DNA of 25,265 nt, from the NCBI GenBank assembly GCA_964409505.1, contig CAYPDK010000028.1, positions 1-25,265 of the forward strand. Reading direction: 5' to 3'. The stretch is from JADHZC01 sp964409505. Its GTDB lineage: Bacteria; Pseudomonadota; Alphaproteobacteria; Rickettsiales; Rickettsiaceae. Shown here one piece after another: positions 24,282 to 25,265 of the stretch. The position numbers were made by a program, and so were the translations under genes. The first letter of the stretch is position 1. Each line of letters starts with the position of its first letter. The notes below the pieces were generated by a model. That model was given only the letters and a program-made list of their open reading frames with translations. It made no database searches and was not told the DNA's origin.

Positions 24282-24296
24282 AAAAAAATATTATGA
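24270..24296 (+). promoter_or_regulatory. Conserved 5' block of ankyrin gene 1
   Basis: TATTAACTAAATAAAAAA plus ATATTATGA runs into the start codon (ATG at 24293). It matches 25111-25136 upstream of the second ankyrin gene except for one A in the A run. Neither copy contains a ribosome binding site. The block is either inherited from gene duplication or a shared expression signal. Confidence 0.7.
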
Positions 24297-24777
24297 GACA
24301 TAACCCTTGCCTAACTCCTTCACATCATTCAGATTTTACGTATTTTACGGATAAGTATGGAAATACGCCTCTGCACAGAGCAGTCAAAATCATTCTCTGG
24401 AAGAATTACGACGCTTACTTGTTGAAGCAAATTATGATATAGATGCTCAAGATGAGTATAAACAAACTCCTCTGCACTTTGCGGCAGCGAATAACTCTAA
24501 GGAATCTATAGAGCTCTTGCTCAAAAAGGGCGCTAATGTAGAGATTAGAGATAATAATGGATTAACTGTTTTAGAGCTAGTAAAGACTCTTAATAATCAG
24601 GAAATAATAACATTAATAGAGGAAAAAATAATAAACGATACTACAAGTCATGACCCCACTACTAATGAAACTGTGATAGATATCGAGCCTTTAGTAAGTA
24701 ACCAATCTCTTGATCAGGTAGAGAATACTGAAGCAACTTTAGATGTTGTAGGTAACGGATATTTAGTGAGTAGCTAA
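24293..24777 (+). pseudogene. Ankyrin-repeat protein, frameshifted
   Basis: From the ATG at 24293 the frame reads an N-terminus with LTPSHHSDFTYF and a first repeat (DKYGNTPLHRAVK), then breaks at the AAAA run 24386-24389. Adding one A gives continuous ankyrin sequence: NHSLEELRRLLVEANYDIDA, then EYKQTPLHFAAANNSKESIE with LLLKKGANV, and a weaker third repeat NNGLTVLELVK. A Thr/Glu/Asp-rich tail ends VVGNGYLVSS. The full product would be about 161 residues, without signal peptide or membrane segment. Either the gene is inactivated by a one-base deletion or the base is missing through a sequencing error. Ankyrin proteins of intracellular Rickettsiales are often secreted into the host, but nothing here shows export. 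Confidence 0.75.
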
Positions 24778-24816
24778 TTTCATTAATATAGCAAAGACTC
24801 ATTGCTGTTTTCGATT

Positions 24817-24854
24817 ATATTTAGCTAAGAAAGATTTTCCTCTTAGCTAAATAT
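24817..24854 (+). terminator. Perfect 14-bp inverted repeat after ankyrin gene 1, likely terminator
   Basis: ATATTTAGCTAAGA (24817-24830) and TCTTAGCTAAATAT (24841-24854) pair without mismatch around a 10-base loop. It begins 40 bases after the ankyrin stop. A T-rich stretch (TTTCTGC, then ACTTTTT) follows, a little late for a textbook terminator. Each arm contains the palindrome TTAGCTAA. Confidence 0.6.
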
Positions 24855-24861
24855 TTCTGCA

Positions 24862-24940
24862 AGACTTTTTATATAGTCTCTTCAATAGATCCATTCCGCA
24901 AGATTCCTCGAGACTTTTAGTAGTCTCTTTAGTAGTCTCT
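24862..24940. repeat. Cluster of AGACT/AGTCT inverted repeats and a 12-bp tandem pair
   Basis: AGACT (24862-24866) faces AGTCT (24875-24879), and GAGACT (24910-24915) faces AGTCTC (24922-24927). TTAGTAGTCTCT is repeated exactly at 24917-24928 and 24929-24940. The pattern looks like a small hairpin that has been copied and slipped. Confidence 0.75.
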
Positions 24941-25110
24941 ACTTTTAAGAATTTCTTCAATAAATACATTTTTATAGTAACTAATTTATATATCAAATTC
25001 TTATCTTTTTTTATATTTATTATACTTATATATACTAATTTTTATTTACATTAATAAAAAAATTATATATAATTTATATTAAATTAATACTTATTAATTT
25101 TAATTATCTT

Positions 25111-25136
25111 TATTAACTAAATAAAAAATATTATGA
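25111..25136 (+). promoter_or_regulatory. Conserved 5' block of ankyrin gene 2
   Basis: TATTAACTAAATAAAAAA plus TATTATGA, ending in the ATG at 25133, repeats the block at 24270-24296 with one A fewer. Confidence 0.7.
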
Positions 25137-25265
25137 AATATAAAGATTTCTCAACTCCTCCAATTATAAATATGCAAAATACATCTGGAAATAAATATCT
25201 ACACTTTGCAGCACAAAATATGGCAAAAACCTTTGGAAATACCCTTCTACACTTTGCAGTAAAAA
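25133..25265 (+). CDS. Ankyrin-repeat protein, N-terminal part (3' end outside window)
   Basis: Forty-four codons are visible before the window ends. After a short N-terminus (MKYKDFSTPPIINMQNT, with a TP matching that of the gene before it) come two ankyrin first-helix motifs: GNKYLHFAAQN and GNTLLHFAVK. Their glycines are only 16 residues apart instead of the usual 33, and the DNA shows a 48-base spaced duplication (GGAAAT at 25187 and 25235). So one repeat lacks its second helix, or the N-terminus arose by a short duplication. The shared upstream block and similar start mark it as a paralogue of the preceding ankyrin gene. Confidence 0.7.
   Translation, partial: MKYKDFSTPPIINMQNTSGNKYLHFAAQNMAKTFGNTLLHFAVK

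Larger units (their letters stand above)
23920..24292. other. 373-base region between htpG and the ankyrin genes
   Basis: Besides the start-less open frame on the - strand (23927-24142), the region holds an imperfect inverted repeat at 23949-23979 that could terminate htpG. It ends in a very AT-rich stretch with a 15-bp tandem duplication, TCGTATTAACTAAAT, at 24252-24266 and 24267-24281, just ahead of the ankyrin gene. Confidence 0.6.
24778..25132. other. 355-base region between the two ankyrin genes
   Basis: No gene is seen. It holds a 14-bp perfect inverted repeat (24817-24854), a set of AGACT/AGTCT hairpins and 12-bp tandem repeats (24862-24940), and then nearly pure A+T up to the conserved block before the second ankyrin gene. 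Confidence 0.7.

Noticed and set aside
24386..24392. Programmed -1 frameshift in the ankyrin gene
   Set aside because: The site is only four A and lacks a canonical X-XXY-YYZ heptamer; deletion of one base or a read error is simpler.

Overview
The window looks like part of a Rickettsiales-type alphaproteobacterial genome. The DNA is strongly AT-rich (about 30% G+C by eye). It encodes a CtrA response regulator, a DUF1013/TrcR-type cell-cycle regulator, an alphaproteobacterial-style bc1 complex, a System I cytochrome c maturation exporter split over two loci, a nuo cluster that stops after nuoE, and ankyrin-repeat genes. That mix fits an obligate intracellular alphaproteobacterium with an aerobic respiratory chain. 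The species cannot be named from this sequence.

Layout. 1-864 is the C-terminal part of threonyl-tRNA synthetase, cut by the window edge. 1094-4275 is a tight nuoABCDE run (complex I). A tRNA-Phe(GAA) lies at 4422-4494. It is followed by cpoB/ybgF (Tol-Pal periplasmic protein), pntB (transhydrogenase beta subunit), a DUF1013/TrcR-like regulator and ctrA, all on the + strand. From 8876 to 18197 the genes run on the - strand. In transcription order they are acnA, ccmB and a small membrane protein, then petA-petB-petC-alr-mlaE-mlaF. ccmA (+) is divergent from acnA, and frr (-) faces it tail to tail. From 19978 the + strand carries sco1-fmt-dciA and then htpG. The last 1 kb is accessory: a frameshifted ankyrin-repeat gene and the start of a second one, each preceded by the same AT-rich block, with hairpins and short tandem repeats between them.

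How the genes fit together. Most of the window serves aerobic energy metabolism: complex I, transhydrogenase, aconitase, bc1, heme export for c-type cytochromes, and SCO1 for cytochrome oxidase copper. Envelope upkeep (CpoB, alanine racemase, MlaE/MlaF lipid transport), translation (ThrRS, tRNA-Phe, Fmt, RRF) and replication/cell-cycle control (DciA, CtrA, TrcR-like) make up the rest.

No clearly new multi-gene system is visible. The points most worth a second look are the CtrA with a roughly 60-residue Ser/acidic C-terminal tail and a terminator-like hairpin in its leader, the ankyrin gene pair with shared 5' blocks, a 71-codon start-less open frame on the - strand beside htpG, and a G+C-richer, hairpin-forming patch between ctrA and mlaF.
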